Assembly (NCBI RefSeq): GCF_002257585.1
Contig: NZ_CP022743.1
Span: 1,860,001-1,924,000 of the forward strand
Direction: 5' to 3'
Source of the DNA: Mucilaginibacter xinganensis
GTDB taxonomy: Bacteria > Bacteroidota > Bacteroidia > Sphingobacteriales > Sphingobacteriaceae
Length of the DNA stretch: 64,000 bases
Part shown: piece by piece, positions 1 to 6,986 of the stretch
Layout of the letters: every line of letters starts with the position of its first letter
How positions within the stretch are numbered: the first letter of the stretch is position 1
Position numbers and translations under genes: made by a program
Notes under the pieces: generated by a model
Seen by the model: the letters and a program-made list of their open reading frames with translations, nothing else
Database searches by the model: none
What the model was told of the DNA's origin: nothing

Positions 1-1602
1 TACTTTCATGTTACGGCTCTCTACTTCGCCTATGAGGTTATCCAACCCCTTAAAGCTGTCTTCGCCGGCCATTAATAAATCGGTATCAATACTTGCCAGG
101 TCAACCTTGAATTTTTTGCGGGGCTTAACGTATTGGGCCAGTTCATGGTCGAAATGGTTCCGGTTGATATAATCAACAATAAGCGACTTGGAGAAATTTG
201 AGAACGAGTTGCTGATGCTCACAGGCCCGATCAGGTACCGGTAGCGCGGGTTATCAATTAAATATTTTAAAATGCCTTTCCACAATAAAAACAGCGGTAA
301 TGGTTTTTGCTGATATTCTTTACGGACAAATGAACGGCCAAGTTCAATACTCTTTTTAAGCACAGGTGTAAACTGCGATTTGATCTTAAACAGTTCAGAA
401 ACATAAAAGCCTTTTTTGCCGATACTATAAAAGATCTCGTCGCCCAGGCCTATGCGGTAGGCCCCCACTATCAATTTGGCTTCGGTATCCCAAATAAACA
501 AGTGATGGTAATAGATATCATATTCATCAAGGTCGATGGCTTTATTGGTTCCCTCGCCTATCTCCCTGAACGTAACTTCACGCAACCGGCCAATCTCGCG
601 GATCACATTCGGGATGAGTGTGGTAGGGGTTATAAATACCTCGTAGTTTTTTTCAACCCAAATCCTGTAATGATCACGCAGCGGGATAATCTCCTTTTCC
701 AGCGTATCGGCGTTTATTTCAGGTGCTATCGCCTCCGGTAGTTTTTTTATTTTGAATAAGTTACGCGGGTTAAAAATCTTCTTCTCGTTTTCAAGACCGG
801 TCCCCAGCGCATAAGTGCGCGCACGTAAATAGTTAAGCAGCTTGGCGCTGTTGGTATAATCCGGAATGTCCTGCACATTAATCGGCTTGCCTATCCGCAG
901 CTTAATGGTATGCCCGTGCTTATTAAATAATTCAGAAGGGAGCTTGGCCGTGCGAAGTGCCGGGTGGATAAGACTAAGCAGGTTAAAAAGCAAACCGTTG
1001 TTACCGTGGAAGTAAATAGGTACAACCGGCACCTTTGCCTTGGCTATAATTTTACCTACAACGGGGTGCCACATCCGGTCAGTTACTTCCTGTTTATCTA
1101 CCTTATAAGTTGACACTTCTCCGGCAGGGAATATGCCGATTGGCGTTCCGTTCGCCAGCAGTTCAAGCGTGTTTTTCAGGCCGCTGATGCTGGATGAATG
1201 GTCAACATTTTCAAACGGGTTTACCGCGATAAAATAATCGGCCAAATTGGGGATCTTTTTAAGCAGGAAGTTAGCCATCAGCTTGGCATCGGGCCTAACC
1301 ATGCACAGCATCTTTAACAATACCATGCCTTCAATACCTCCATAAGGATGGTTGGCAATAGCAATAAAACTGCCTGTTTTAGGAATGTGCCTTAAATCGC
1401 GTTCGTCAAATTCAACATCAATGCCGCAACCCTCTAAAATAGCGTCAACAAATTCTGGACCCACCTTTGGTTGTGCCTGGGCAAACAACTCGTTCACCTG
1501 GTTAATTTTCATTATTTCCATCAATAAAGCAGCAAGGCCTGGCATCTTCAGCTTATCCAGTTTAGTTGCTTTGGCAAACTCTTCTGTGGTAATTACCTTC
1601 AT
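1..1602 (-). CDS. Two-domain acyltransferase, OlsF-like (PlsC + GNAT), 3' end cut by window edge
   Basis: About 534 codons are visible from the ATG at 1602, and the frame runs off the left edge. The N-terminal half is a PlsC-type lysophospholipid acyltransferase: an NHPYGG block at residues 82-87 (acyltransferase motif I), FPAGE at 156-160 (motif III-like) and VPVVPIYFHG at about 189-198. From about residue 300 the sequence changes to a GNAT/hemolysin-like acyl-ACP acyltransferase (LIVGAYRIG stretch). This order, O-acyltransferase then N-acyltransferase, is that of OlsF, which makes ornithine lipids in Serratia and Flavobacterium johnsoniae. The amino-acid substrate (ornithine or glycine) cannot be read from sequence. 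It is divergent from the next gene, with 77 bp between them. An alternative is a generic fused lysophospholipid acyltransferase of unknown acceptor. Confidence 0.75.
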   Translation of the reverse strand, partial: MKVITTEEFAKATKLDKLKMPGLAALLMEIMKINQVNELFAQAQPKVGPEFVDAILEGCGIDVEFDERDLRHIPKTGSFIAIANHPYGGIEGMVLLKMLCMVRPDAKLMANFLLKKIPNLADYFIAVNPFENVDHSSSISGLKNTLELLANGTPIGIFPAGEVSTYKVDKQEVTDRMWHPVVGKIIAKAKVPVVPIYFHGNNGLLFNLLSLIHPALRTAKLPSELFNKHGHTIKLRIGKPINVQDIPDYTNSAKLLNYLRARTYALGTGLENEKKIFNPRNLFKIKKLPEAIAPEINADTLEKEIIPLRDHYRIWVEKNYEVFITPTTLIPNVIREIGRLREVTFREIGEGTNKAIDLDEYDIYYHHLFIWDTEAKLIVGAYRIGLGDEIFYSIGKKGFYVSELFKIKSQFTPVLKKSIELGRSFVRKEYQQKPLPLFLLWKGILKYLIDNPRYRYLIGPVSISNSFSNFSKSLIVDYINRNHFDHELAQYVKPRKKFKVDLASIDTDLLMAGEDSFKGLDNLIGEVESRNMKV

Positions 1603-1679
1603 ACTTATAAAACAAACCCCATTGTAAGGGGGATAAATATCCTGAAAAATTATTTAATTTACTCCTGATAAACCTTTTA

Positions 1680-2555
1680 ATGAAAGCGCGGATAAAAAAT
1701 TACCTGTCAATAAGCAAAAAAGAGTGGAACGGTTTGGTAATTCTTGTTGTATTGATTGCATTGGTACTTGCTGCTCCCTATGTTTATCAGTTAATCCGCA
1801 AAGATAATACAATAAATTTTAAAGATTTTGATAAAGCAGTTGCCCGGCTAAACAAGCTTGGCAGCAAAGCCGGTTACGATCCTGATAATGAAAAGGCTGA
1901 TCCCGTTGAGCATATTTCAAAGGTTGAACTGACCCCTTTCAATCCAAATAACCTTACTGTAAAGCAATGGCAGCAGCTCGGGTTAACCGCGCAACAGGCA
2001 ACTGTTATAGAACGCTATCAACAAAAAGGTGGCAGGTTTTATAGTAAAGAGGATCTGAAAAAGATTTATGCTATTACGCCCACCGACTACCTGCGACTTG
2101 AGCCTTACATCAGCATCCCGCAAACAGCCTATGTTTCAAAAAAAGTAACACCGGGCGAAATTATTGAACTTAATTCAGCTGATGCGGCAAAACTCGCCGA
2201 ATTAAATGGAATAGGCCCCGCATTTGCAGCGCAGATAATACGGTATCGCAGCAGGCTGGGCGGGTTTATTAACAAACAGCAGCTAAAGGAAGTTTACGGG
2301 ATTGATTCGGTGACTTATGCGGAGATAAAAGACCATCTTTTAGTAAATGCTGCCAATATTAAAAAAATCCCTGTGAATACTATCTCGTTCAGTCAGTTAA
2401 GAATTTTTCCTTATTTAAGCTATAAGCAGGCTAATGCAATCATCGAATACCGTGCGCAGCATGGCAACTATTCATCAGTAGCTGATTTGAAAAATATTGT
2501 ACTGCTTGATGACAGAATTTTGCGTAAAATTGAGCCATATTTAAGTTTTAAATGA
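1680..2555 (+). CDS. Helix-hairpin-helix (ComEA-related) membrane-anchored protein
   Basis: 291 aa. There is a short basic N-terminus, one membrane helix at about residues 18-40, a linker, and then three helix-hairpin-helix units (about 95-145, 160-215 and 225-290). Only the middle unit keeps the canonical LNGIGPAFAAQII hairpin; the outer two have LGLTAQQA and FPYLSYKQA in the hairpin and are degenerate. The family binds DNA backbone non-specifically. ComEA is the periplasmic DNA receptor for natural transformation, but in Bacteroidota many HhH proteins of this layout have no tested role. The stop overlaps the apt start by 4 bp (ATGA), so the two are probably translationally coupled. DNA binding is inferred; a role in competence is only possible. 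Confidence 0.8.
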   Translation: MKARIKNYLSISKKEWNGLVILVVLIALVLAAPYVYQLIRKDNTINFKDFDKAVARLNKLGSKAGYDPDNEKADPVEHISKVELTPFNPNNLTVKQWQQLGLTAQQATVIERYQQKGGRFYSKEDLKKIYAITPTDYLRLEPYISIPQTAYVSKKVTPGEIIELNSADAAKLAELNGIGPAFAAQIIRYRSRLGGFINKQQLKEVYGIDSVTYAEIKDHLLVNAANIKKIPVNTISFSQLRIFPYLSYKQANAIIEYRAQHGNYSSVADLKNIVLLDDRILRKIEPYLSFK

Positions 2556-3079
2556 TAGCGCAGCAAATAAAATCGGCCATTCGTGATATCCCTGACTTTC
2601 CCAAACCGGGTATCGTATTCAAAGATATTACGCCTATATTAAAAGACCCTCAGCTGTGCGAAGCCATTGTTAACGCCTTTGCTGAGCAATTGAAGGGCAC
2701 CCGTATTGATGCCATAGCCGGCATTGAAAGCAGGGGTTTTTTATTCGGGCTTTCGCTGGCTACCAAATTGGGTGTTCCCTTTGTACCGGTGCGCAAGGCC
2801 GGGAAACTTCCCTTTACCATTAAACAAAAGGCTTACAAGCTTGAATACGGTACCGCCACTATTGAGTTGCATACTGATGCATTTGAACCCGGTCAGCATA
2901 TTTTAATTCACGACGATCTATTGGCAACCGGTGGCACAGCCCTTGCAGCCAGTGAATTGATCCAGGAAATGGGTGGAATAGTGGCTGGCTTTTCGTTTGT
3001 TGTAGGATTGGGTTTTTTGAAAGGATTGGAAAGGATAAGCCCTGTTTGCGATAGGGTGGTGGTGCTGGCGGATTATTAA
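2552..3079 (+). CDS. apt: Adenine phosphoribosyltransferase
   Basis: 175 aa, the usual length for Apt. It converts adenine and PRPP to AMP and pyrophosphate in cytoplasmic purine salvage. The PRPP-binding loop is clear at residues 117-130 (ILIHDDLLATGGTA), with the two acidic residues D121-D122, and ESRGF at 59-63 contributes to the base/PRPP site. The start overlaps the end of the upstream HhH gene by 4 bp, which fixes this ATG and implies coupling. The rest of the protein is colinear with bacterial Apt, with nothing missing. A 160-bp spacer with no clear terminator follows. Confidence 0.96.
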   Translation: MIAQQIKSAIRDIPDFPKPGIVFKDITPILKDPQLCEAIVNAFAEQLKGTRIDAIAGIESRGFLFGLSLATKLGVPFVPVRKAGKLPFTIKQKAYKLEYGTATIELHTDAFEPGQHILIHDDLLATGGTALAASELIQEMGGIVAGFSFVVGLGFLKGLERISPVCDRVVVLADY

Positions 3080-3239
3080 CAAAAATATTTTCACACCGAT
3101 TTCGTTCTGACAAATCCCTCTGTAATAACTAAACCTAGTATTCATACCATATACCAAATCGTTCTTTTTTCACGAGGATTTTATTTGAAACCAATGCATG
3201 AGATATTGCGTTACTTTGCTGTAAACCAATTATAAATAC

Positions 3240-4412
3240 ATGGATTCTTTATTAACTGATGCGCCCGCCGGATACGATTTTTCTATCAACGATAATCAAA
3301 AAATGATAGGCCAGATGGCCAAAGATTTTGCTGAAAAAAACATCCGTCCGCATGTGATGGAATGGGACGAGGCGCAGCATTTTCCGGTAGAGTTGTTCAA
3401 GAAATTGGGCGAACTGGGGATGATGAGCGTTTTTGTACCGGAAGAATACGGCGGGTCAGGCTTCGGCTATTTTGAATATGTAACCGTGATAGTTGAGATT
3501 GCAAAGGTTTGCGGATCGATAGGGCTGTCGGTTGCGGCACATAATTCGTTATGTACCGGCCACATTCTTGCATTTGGGAACGAAGAACAAAAACACCGCT
3601 GGCTTCCGAAGCTGGCTACGGCGGAATGGATAGGAGCCTGGGGGTTAACCGAAGCTAACACCGGTTCGGATGCGTTGGGTATGAATACAACTGCCGTTTT
3701 AGATGGCGACCATTATATTGTAAACGGATCAAAAAACTGGATCACCCACGGTAAATCAGGTAATGTAGCTGTGGTTATGGTTCGCACAGGCGAAAAGGGC
3801 GATTCAAAGGGGATCTCGGCCCTGGTTATTGAAAAGGGAACTGCAGGCTTCACTCATGGTAAAAAGGAAAACAAGCTGGGCATGCGGGCATCAGAAACAA
3901 CTGAACTGATATTTGATAACTGCCGCGTACCAAAAGAAAACCTTTTGGGCATTGAGGGCGAAGGATTTAAGCAGGCCATGAAGGTGTTGGATGGCGGGCG
4001 AATTTCTATCGCTGCTTTATCATTGGGCATTGCCAAAGGGGCTTTTGAAGCAGCAGTTACTTATTCAAAGGAACGTAAGCAGTTCGGCCAATCGATCAGT
4101 AACTTCCAGGGGATAGCCTTTAAGCTGGCAGATATGGCCACAGAAATTGAAGCCGCTGAACTGTTGATCATGCAGGCCGCCGATTTGAAGAACAGGCATC
4201 TGCCGGTAACAAAGCAATCGGCTATGGCTAAATACTTTGCATCAGAGGTAGCAGTCCGTACCGCTACCGAGGCTGTACAGATTTTCGGCGGCTATGGCTA
4301 TACCAAAGATTTTCCGGTTGAAAAATATTACCGGGATGCCAAGCTTTGTACAATAGGCGAGGGGACATCGGAGATACAGAAAATTGTAATAAGCAGGGAG
4401 ATATTGAGGTAA
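3240..4412 (+). CDS. Acyl-CoA dehydrogenase
   Basis: 390 aa, full length for the short/medium-chain acyl-CoA dehydrogenase family, which oxidises acyl-CoA to 2-enoyl-CoA with FAD and passes electrons to ETF. The WGLTEANTGSDA segment (about residues 135-146) and the WITHG segment (about 164-168) form the flavin pocket. The C-terminal FGGYGYTKDFPVEKYYRDAK stretch is a family hallmark, and E374 in IGEGTSEIQ is in the place of the catalytic base of butyryl/medium-chain enzymes. The exact chain length is not readable. It appears monocistronic: 160 bp upstream is free of genes and an inverted repeat follows. A weak promoter-like pair (TTTG at 3184, TACTTTG at 3212) has too long a spacer to trust. 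Confidence 0.93.
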   Translation: MDSLLTDAPAGYDFSINDNQKMIGQMAKDFAEKNIRPHVMEWDEAQHFPVELFKKLGELGMMSVFVPEEYGGSGFGYFEYVTVIVEIAKVCGSIGLSVAAHNSLCTGHILAFGNEEQKHRWLPKLATAEWIGAWGLTEANTGSDALGMNTTAVLDGDHYIVNGSKNWITHGKSGNVAVVMVRTGEKGDSKGISALVIEKGTAGFTHGKKENKLGMRASETTELIFDNCRVPKENLLGIEGEGFKQAMKVLDGGRISIAALSLGIAKGAFEAAVTYSKERKQFGQSISNFQGIAFKLADMATEIEAAELLIMQAADLKNRHLPVTKQSAMAKYFASEVAVRTATEAVQIFGGYGYTKDFPVEKYYRDAKLCTIGEGTSEIQKIVISREILR

Positions 4413-4430
4413 TATTATTAGACAGTTAGT

Positions 4431-4470
4431 TTTGGCAGTAAACGTATGCTTTCATAAACGTTACTGCCCA
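4431..4470. repeat. Imperfect inverted repeat between acyl-CoA dehydrogenase and rpsU
   Basis: The arms at about 4431-4448 (TTTGGCAGTAAACGTATG) and 4453-4470 pair with one shifted position around a 4-base loop. No T-tract follows, so it is not a classical rho-independent terminator. It may mark the 3' end of the acyl-CoA dehydrogenase transcript. It belongs to a group of similar spacer hairpins in this window. Confidence 0.55.
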
Positions 4471-4505
4471 ATTAATTAACCCAATCAACTAATTCAACTT
4501 CCCTC

Positions 4506-4536
4506 TTTCATATTCAAAACTAAATACTTACCTTTG
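4506..4536 (+). promoter_or_regulatory. Bacteroidota-type promoter of rpsU
   Basis: A perfect -7 element TACCTTTG (TAnnTTTG) lies at 4529-4536. TTTC at 4506-4509 sits 19 bp upstream, in the place of the -33 TTTG/TTG element. Transcription would start near 4541-4544, leaving a leader of only about 25 nt that contains little more than the strong SD sequence. Confidence 0.65.
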
Positions 4537-4547
4537 CCCTCCCACGA

Positions 4548-4555
4548 AAGGAGGT
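4548..4555 (+). promoter_or_regulatory. Strong Shine-Dalgarno of rpsU (unusual for the phylum)
   Basis: AAGGAGGT at 4548-4555 matches the 16S anti-SD in full, in a genome where almost no other gene has one. The spacing to the ATG at 4568 is long (12-13 nt). In Flavobacterium johnsoniae the anti-SD is sequestered by a pocket involving bS21, and rpsU is among the few genes that keep a strong SD, which gives autoregulation of bS21. The same logic is inferred here. Confidence 0.75.
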
Positions 4556-4567
4556 ATTTCAGGAATT

Positions 4568-4762
4568 ATGATCATTATTAACGTAAAAGACGGCGAATCA
4601 TTAGATAAAGCATTAAAACGCTTTAAAAAGAAATTTGAGAAAACTGGAGTTTTAAGAGAACTACGCAGTCGCCAGGCATTTGAGAAAAAATCAATTACCC
4701 GTCGCCACGAAATTAAACATGCCATCTACAAGCAGAATATGAACTTAGAACCTACCGTTTAA
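4568..4762 (+). CDS. rpsU: 30S ribosomal protein bS21
   Basis: 64 aa, basic, with the bS21 core (VKDGESLDKALKRFKKKFEK at about residues 6-25, followed by LRELRSRQAFEKKS and RHEIKHAIYK). bS21 sits on the 30S platform near the 3' end of 16S rRNA. In Bacteroidia it helps to hide the anti-SD sequence. It has its own promoter and strong SD. It is followed at 84 bp by a Xer recombinase and then hpf, a conserved order in the phylum. Colinearity with the family is complete. Confidence 0.95.
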   Translation: MIIINVKDGESLDKALKRFKKKFEKTGVLRELRSRQAFEKKSITRRHEIKHAIYKQNMNLEPTV

Positions 4763-4788
4763 TTCTTGTAAAAGAATTTTCGATTTTT
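4761..4788 (+). terminator. Weak hairpin with T-rich tail after rpsU
   Basis: AATTCTT (4761-4767) pairs with AAGAATT (4772-4778) and is followed by a T-rich stretch. The stem is only 7 AT-rich pairs, so at best it is a leaky terminator that would lower readthrough from rpsU into the recombinase gene. Confidence 0.35.
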
Positions 4789-4846
4789 CTAATCAAAATA
4801 TCAAAACTATTTGTACATTCATTCTTTGGGTGTACAAGTAGTTTTT

Positions 4847-5761
4847 ATGTTTACAGAGCGTTTTATCCGGTATATTCAATTCGAAAAAAGGTACTCACCG
4901 CATACCGTATCCGCTTATCAGTCAGACCTTGATCAATTTATTTCTTTTCTCAATAATCCAGGCAAGGAAACGCCTCCGCCACCTGCAGCAATAACACATC
5001 CGGACCAAATTACGCATTATCACATCCGCAATTGGATTGTGGAGATGATGAACCAGCAAATTATCGCCCGGTCTATTAATCGTAAAATTGCCACATTACG
5101 CAAATACTTCAAATTTTTAGTGCAGGAAGAGGTTATTCAAATTAACCCCGCGGCCAAAATAAATACACCTAAGATCCCTAAAAATTTGCCTGTTGTTGTT
5201 GAAGATGCCCGGCTAACGCAGATGCTTGATGATAATGAAGTGTTTGGGCACGATTTTAAGGGCCTGCGGGATAAACTTGTTATCGAGATGCTGTTTGGTA
5301 CCGGCATGAGGCTTTCTGAGCTAATGGGAGTTAAGGATACGGATATAAACACCTACGAAGGCACCATAAAGGTTTTGGGAAAAAGAAACAAGGAGCGCAT
5401 TATCCCGGTTAATAATGAATTGAAATTATTAATAGCTGAATACCAGGAGTTAAAGAAAAAACAAGATTTTTCCGGTAACAATTCCTTAACCTTAATCGTT
5501 ACAGATAAAGGAGCAAATGCTTATTCAAAGCTAATTTATTTAATAGTGCACAAGTATCTGTCTTACATATCAACCCAAAACAAAAGAAGCCCGCATGTGC
5601 TGCGCCACACGTTTGCAACCAGCCTGCTCAATCGCGGGGCCGACTTAAATGCAATCAAAGAACTTTTGGGCCACGCAAACCTTAGTGCAACCCAAATTTA
5701 TACTCATAATTCAGTTGAAAGGTTAAAGTCTATTTACAAACAAGCCCATCCAAAGGCGTAA
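4847..5761 (+). CDS. xerC: Tyrosine recombinase XerC/XerD family
   Basis: 304 aa from the ATG at 4847. A TTG 36 bp upstream in the same frame is a poor choice because the Xer N-terminus begins at FTERFIRYIQFEK. The N-terminal SAM-like core-binding domain covers about residues 1-105. The catalytic domain has the full set: R155 (GTGMRLSE), K179, H250 and R253 (HVLRHTF), H276 (LLGHANLS) and nucleophile Y285. Xer recombinases resolve chromosome dimers at dif with FtsK. Whether this is the C or D type cannot be decided here; the symbol follows the usual naming at this rpsU-hpf position. It ends 12 bp before hpf, and its stop overlaps the edge of the hpf SD sequence. Confidence 0.9.
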   Translation: MFTERFIRYIQFEKRYSPHTVSAYQSDLDQFISFLNNPGKETPPPPAAITHPDQITHYHIRNWIVEMMNQQIIARSINRKIATLRKYFKFLVQEEVIQINPAAKINTPKIPKNLPVVVEDARLTQMLDDNEVFGHDFKGLRDKLVIEMLFGTGMRLSELMGVKDTDINTYEGTIKVLGKRNKERIIPVNNELKLLIAEYQELKKKQDFSGNNSLTLIVTDKGANAYSKLIYLIVHKYLSYISTQNKRSPHVLRHTFATSLLNRGADLNAIKELLGHANLSATQIYTHNSVERLKSIYKQAHPKA

Positions 5762-5762
5762 A

Positions 5763-5769
5763 AAGGAGG
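5763..5769 (+). promoter_or_regulatory. Strong Shine-Dalgarno of hpf
   Basis: AAGGAGG at 5763-5769, four bases before the ATG at 5774. A full SD core is exceptional among the genes of this window. Only rpsU matches it; rpoC has a shorter AAGGAG at 15566-15571. Confidence 0.75.
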
Positions 5770-5773
5770 AATC

Positions 5774-6121
5774 ATGAAAATTACAGTGCAATCTATTCGT
5801 TTTAATGCAGACAAGAAATTATTGGATTTTATTCAAAAGAAAGCTGATAAGCTTGAAACCTTTTATGATCATATTATTAGCGGCGAAGTGTATTTAAAGC
5901 TGGAGAATGTGGAGGATGAGGCTAATAAGATAACGGAGATTAAACTGATGCTGCCGGGTAACCAATTATTCGCCAAAGAGCAGTGTAAAACATTTGAAGA
6001 GGCCACCGATCTGGCGATCGAAAGCCTGAGAAAGCAGATTGAAAAGCACAAACAGAAAAAATTTGCCGCCGCCGAGGCTGCAAAAAAAGCGGTTTTACTA
6101 TCGGCAACAGACGATTTTTGA
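5774..6121 (+). CDS. hpf: Ribosome hibernation-promoting factor (short HPF/RaiA family)
   Basis: 115 aa: an S30AE-type domain of about 100 residues with a Lys/Ala-rich tail (about 92-110). It starts MKITVQSIRFNAD and keeps the KADKLETFYDHI helix typical of HPF/RaiA. These proteins bind the 30S decoding centre and promote inactive 100S or protected 70S ribosomes when growth stops. It lacks the C-terminal dimerisation domain of long HPF, so it is the short form. It has one of the two best SD sequences in the window, sits 12 bp after the recombinase stop, and is closed by a rho-independent terminator. Confidence 0.9.
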   Translation: MKITVQSIRFNADKKLLDFIQKKADKLETFYDHIISGEVYLKLENVEDEANKITEIKLMLPGNQLFAKEQCKTFEEATDLAIESLRKQIEKHKQKKFAAAEAAKKAVLLSATDDF

Positions 6122-6148
6122 ACCTGATAAACATTATTTTTAAACGTA

Positions 6149-6181
6149 AATCGGTGGGTTTCAGCCTGCCGATTTTTTTTT
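6149..6181 (+). terminator. Rho-independent terminator after hpf
   Basis: A stem of about 10 pairs (AATCGGTGGG with CCTGCCGATT, including two G-T pairs) has a short loop and is followed by a run of about 9 T. It separates rpsU-xerC-hpf from the tRNA/tuf operon. Confidence 0.85.
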
Positions 6182-6192
6182 AGAAAATAAAT

Positions 6193-6222
6193 TTTGTTCA
6201 GCACTAAAAATGTGTAAATTTG
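6193..6222 (+). promoter_or_regulatory. Promoter of the tRNA-tuf-secE-nusG-ribosomal operon
   Basis: TTTG at 6193-6196 (-33) and TAAATTTG at 6215-6222 (-7), separated by 18 bp, match the Bacteroidota consensus. A start near 6229 gives a leader of about 135 nt before the first tRNA. It is the best promoter in the window, as expected for EF-Tu and tRNA expression. Confidence 0.8.
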
Positions 6223-6366
6223 CAATCCCTTTCAGAGAGGTATGTAAATGTCTTCTCGCAGTTAAAAGGGTTGGTTCTTTAAAATTAAAATACAGCCTTA
6301 ATAATTAACCGGTATTATTCCGATGGTCAGCAATGATTTACGAATGTACAAAGGGTAATGATTTAA

Positions 6367-6439
6367 GCCTCCTTAGCTCAGCTGGTAGAGCGACTGACTT
6401 GTAATCAGTAGGTCATTGGTTCGATCCCGATAGGAGGCT
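6367..6439 (+). tRNA. tRNA-Thr (TGT)
   Basis: 73 nt. The acceptor stem GCCTCCT/AGGAGGC is perfect, the anticodon stem is ACTGA/TCAGT, and the loop CTTGTAA gives anticodon TGT. The T-arm contains GGTTCGATCCC. CCA is not encoded. Confidence 0.96.
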
Positions 6440-6505
6440 CTGTTAATTTCGGAAGAGTGATGTTTAGCTTCAACTTTGGACATCGCAACGCCGAAATCAA
6501 CAAAT

Positions 6506-6586
6506 GGGGGGATACCAGAGCGGTCAAATGGGGCGGACTGTAAATCCGCTGCTTCGGCTACGAAGGTTCGAATCCTTCTCCCCCCA
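6506..6586 (+). tRNA. tRNA-Tyr (GTA)
   Basis: 81 nt, class II with a long variable arm (GCTTCGGC). Acceptor GGGGGGA/TCCCCCC; the anticodon loop CTGTAAA gives GTA. CCA is not encoded. Confidence 0.96.
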
Positions 6587-6594
6587 CTTTATTA

Positions 6595-6657
6595 AGTTGG
6601 CAGTTTACAATTTAAAGTTTGCGGTTAAAGCTTACTGAAATTTGTAAACTGTCAATT
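6595..6657. repeat. Inverted repeats in the tRNA-Tyr/tRNA-Gly spacer
   Basis: Arms at 6595-6610 (AGTTGGCAGTTTACAA) and 6642-6657 pair at 14 of 16 positions. Related words (GTTTGCGGTT, GCCAACTGAAAACG, GTAAACCGC) recur as direct and inverted copies up to about 6725 and again at 6810-6843. The whole 147-bp spacer is therefore built from variants of one short motif. It could fold and help separate the tRNAs during processing. Confidence 0.6.
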
Positions 6658-6733
6658 TGATTAAAAAAGGTTTACGGAATACAATATCGGACAGCACATT
6701 GCCAACTGAAAACGTAAACCGCAAATTAAACAA

Positions 6734-6806
6734 GCGGAAGTAGCTCAGTTGGTAGAGCGATAGCCTTCCAAGCTATAGGTCGCGAGTTCGAACCTCGTCT
6801 TCCGCT
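6734..6806 (+). tRNA. tRNA-Gly (TCC)
   Basis: 73 nt. Acceptor GCGGAAG/CTTCCGC; anticodon stem ATAGC/GCTAT with loop CTTCCAA giving TCC; T-arm GAGTTCGAACCTC. CCA is not encoded. Confidence 0.96.
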
Positions 6807-6844
6807 CTGTTACAGTTGGCAAACTAAAAACTGCAAACTGAAAA

Positions 6845-6916
<72 letters not shown>

Positions 6917-6986
6917 CAATATTATAAGCATATATAATAGAATACATTTTTAAGTATAAATTAACCTACAATAATTAAATATAATC

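Noticed and set aside
502..741. Forward ORF of 79 codons at the left edge
   Set aside because: Lies opposite the conserved GNAT half of the acyltransferase; no independent support.
1352..1627. Forward ORF of 91 codons over the OlsF-like gene
   Set aside because: Antisense to conserved PlsC-domain sequence; Ser-rich composition typical of a shadow frame.
3184..3218. Promoter for the acyl-CoA dehydrogenase gene
   Set aside because: TTTG at 3184 and TACTTTG at 3212 are separated by more than 23 bp and the -7 lacks one base; too weak to list as a feature.
4811..4846. TTG start giving a 12-residue longer Xer recombinase
   Set aside because: The family N-terminus begins at the ATG at 4847, and the added residues resemble nothing in Xer proteins.
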